Source: Acidobacteriota bacterium
GTDB lineage: Bacteria > Acidobacteriota > Blastocatellia > RBC074
Reading direction: 5' to 3'
Length of the DNA stretch: 6,670 bases
Assembly: GCA_022614735.1 (NCBI GenBank)
Contig: JAKEHZ010000328.1
Coordinates: 1 to 6,670 of the forward strand
Position 1 is the stretch's first letter; every line of letters begins with the position of its first letter. A model generated the notes under the pieces. It was given only the letters and a program-made list of their open reading frames with translations, was not told the DNA's origin and searched no databases. Both the position numbers and the translations under genes were made by a program. This document shows, piece by piece, positions 5,843 to 6,670 of this stretch.

Positions 5843-6670
5843 ATGCCAAACAACCGTGGGAACGAAACCACCAGCCATGAGAGCACGAACATCACACTCG
5901 CCAAGAAGATCATCGCCGGGCAGGACGCAAGTTACGCCGAGATGTTCGGCCTGGCCAAGAAGCTCAAAAGAGAGCAGGCCTTCACCTTCGCGCGAAGAAT
6001 TCTGAAGCGCGCGCAGAGCAAACCCGAAGCCAATCAAGGAAAGAACCGATTGAAACTGGCTCAGCAGCTCGCGCTGGTCACCTACAAAGACCCCGATCTG
6101 CCGCCGGACGAAAAGCTCGACGAGGCGCTCAAAATCCTGCAGGAGGCCGACGATCTGCAAAACACGACGGATCAGGAGACGTTGGGATTGACGGGAGCGA
6201 TCCATAAGCGTCGGTGGGAGTTTGACGGCCAGAAGCAGCATCTGGAGCGCTCGCTGGCCTTTTATATGCGCGGCTACGGGCAGGGCGTTGATCGCGATAA
6301 CGGATATACGGGGATCAACGCCGCGTTCACGCTCGATCTGATCGCCGAGCAGGAAGAGGAGGAGGCGCGCCAGGCAAATATCAAGCCGGAAAGCGCGGAG
6401 GATCGCCGGAACAAAGCGCGCGAGATTCGGGAGAAGATCGCCGAGACGCTGGTCGAGAAGGCGGAGAATGAAAAACCGGATCCGCCAGAAGCGGCGCTCA
6501 AGAATCAATGGTGGTTTCTGGCCACGATCGCCGAAGCATATTTCGGACTCGGGCGCTACGATGAGGCGTGGAAATGGCTGAATGACGCCGCGAAACTGGA
6601 AGACGTTCCTGAATGGGAACGCGAATCGACCATCAGACAACTCGCGCAGTTGGCGCGCCTGAAATACGGA
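5843..6670 (+). CDS. TPR-S / TRAFs-binding-type tetratricopeptide protein, 3' end cut by the window
   Basis: At least 276 residues are open to the window edge with no stop. The family marks are MFGLAKKLKREQAFTFARRI (34-53), a helical repeat around KLDEALKILQEAD (91-103), the signature ETLGLTGAIHKRRW (112-125), LERSLAFYMRGY (134-145), and GYTGINAAFTLDLI (154-167). A later TPR unit is WWFLATIAEAYFGLGRYDEA (223-242). This pattern fits the TPR-S domain, also called the TRAFs-binding domain of the ASK1/MAP3K5 kinases. In bacteria it is described as a sensor or scaffold in conflict systems and is often linked to TIR or caspase-like effectors. Residues 168-215 are highly charged and probably a linker or long helix. 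There is no signal peptide. The gene lies 52 bases after the WD40 remnant and in the same direction, so it probably belongs to the same locus. Its role as a sensor/adaptor for the upstream TIR proteins is inferred. An effector domain could follow beyond the edge. Confidence 0.8.
   Translation, partial: MPNNRGNETTSHESTNITLAKKIIAGQDASYAEMFGLAKKLKREQAFTFARRILKRAQSKPEANQGKNRLKLAQQLALVTYKDPDLPPDEKLDEALKILQEADDLQNTTDQETLGLTGAIHKRRWEFDGQKQHLERSLAFYMRGYGQGVDRDNGYTGINAAFTLDLIAEQEEEEARQANIKPESAEDRRNKAREIREKIAETLVEKAENEKPDPPEAALKNQWWFLATIAEAYFGLGRYDEAWKWLNDAAKLEDVPEWERESTIRQLAQLARLKYG

Noticed and set aside
5455..5913. Minus-strand frame of 152 codons across the gap after the NTPase gene
   Set aside because: Part of it looks protein-like, but it covers the forward WD40 tail and membrane-like segment, which match a known domain order. 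I found no recognisable motif in the reverse reading.
5672..6640. Long minus-strand open frame of 322 codons
   Set aside because: It lies opposite the TPR-S gene, whose forward frame has family signatures and a good ribosome site. The reverse product is Arg/Leu-rich without recognisable motifs, as expected from the antisense of GC-rich codons.
1..6670. CRISPR array, tRNA/rRNA genes, insertion sequences
   Set aside because: No regularly spaced direct repeats, no cloverleaf or rRNA-like stretch, and no transposase or terminal inverted repeats were seen.

Overview
The window holds a compact, co-directional (+ strand) cluster of proteins built from domains typical of bacterial biological-conflict (immunity-type) systems. 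These are TIR domains, a MinD/ParA-like ATPase with a KGGVGR P-loop, two AAA-like (AAA_35/STAND-type) NTPase domains, the end of a WD40 propeller, and a TPR-S (TRAFs-binding-type) protein cut by the right edge. There are no rRNA or tRNA genes, phage structural genes, transposases or CRISPR repeats. The domain set, bacterial Shine-Dalgarno sites and moderate-to-high GC suggest a free-living bacterium from a lineage rich in such multidomain proteins (Acidobacteriota, Chloroflexota, Cyanobacteria or Myxococcota-like). The sequence does not settle the phylum.

Layout. Positions 1-127 are non-coding, with a perfect 8-bp hairpin at 18-44. Positions 128-511 encode a truncated TIR protein that looks like the 5' remnant of a longer gene. 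Positions 474-1886 encode a 470-aa protein with an N-terminal TIR and a large uncharacterised C-terminal part. Positions 1887-4427 encode an 846-aa tripartite protein: KGGVGR ATPase, TIR, AAA-like NTPase with a winged-helix-like end. Positions 4412-5509 encode a 365-aa AAA-like NTPase. Positions 5510-5842 have no intact gene but are not empty. They carry what looks like the decayed rest of the 365-aa NTPase gene: a membrane-segment-like stretch just past its stop codon, then the final WD40 blade and C-terminal tail in another frame. From 5843 to the window edge runs a TPR-S gene.

The three middle genes are tightly packed (zero gap, then a 16-base overlap), so they are probably one translationally coupled operon. 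A plausible model (inference) is that the NTPase/WD40/TPR-S parts sense or scaffold and the TIR domains are NAD-consuming or signal-producing effectors. The KGGVGR module would be a nucleotide-dependent switch. The locus also shows decay at two places: the first TIR gene has lost its 3' half, and the AAA-WD40 gene appears to have lost its propeller. It may be a system in the course of being remodelled rather than fully intact.
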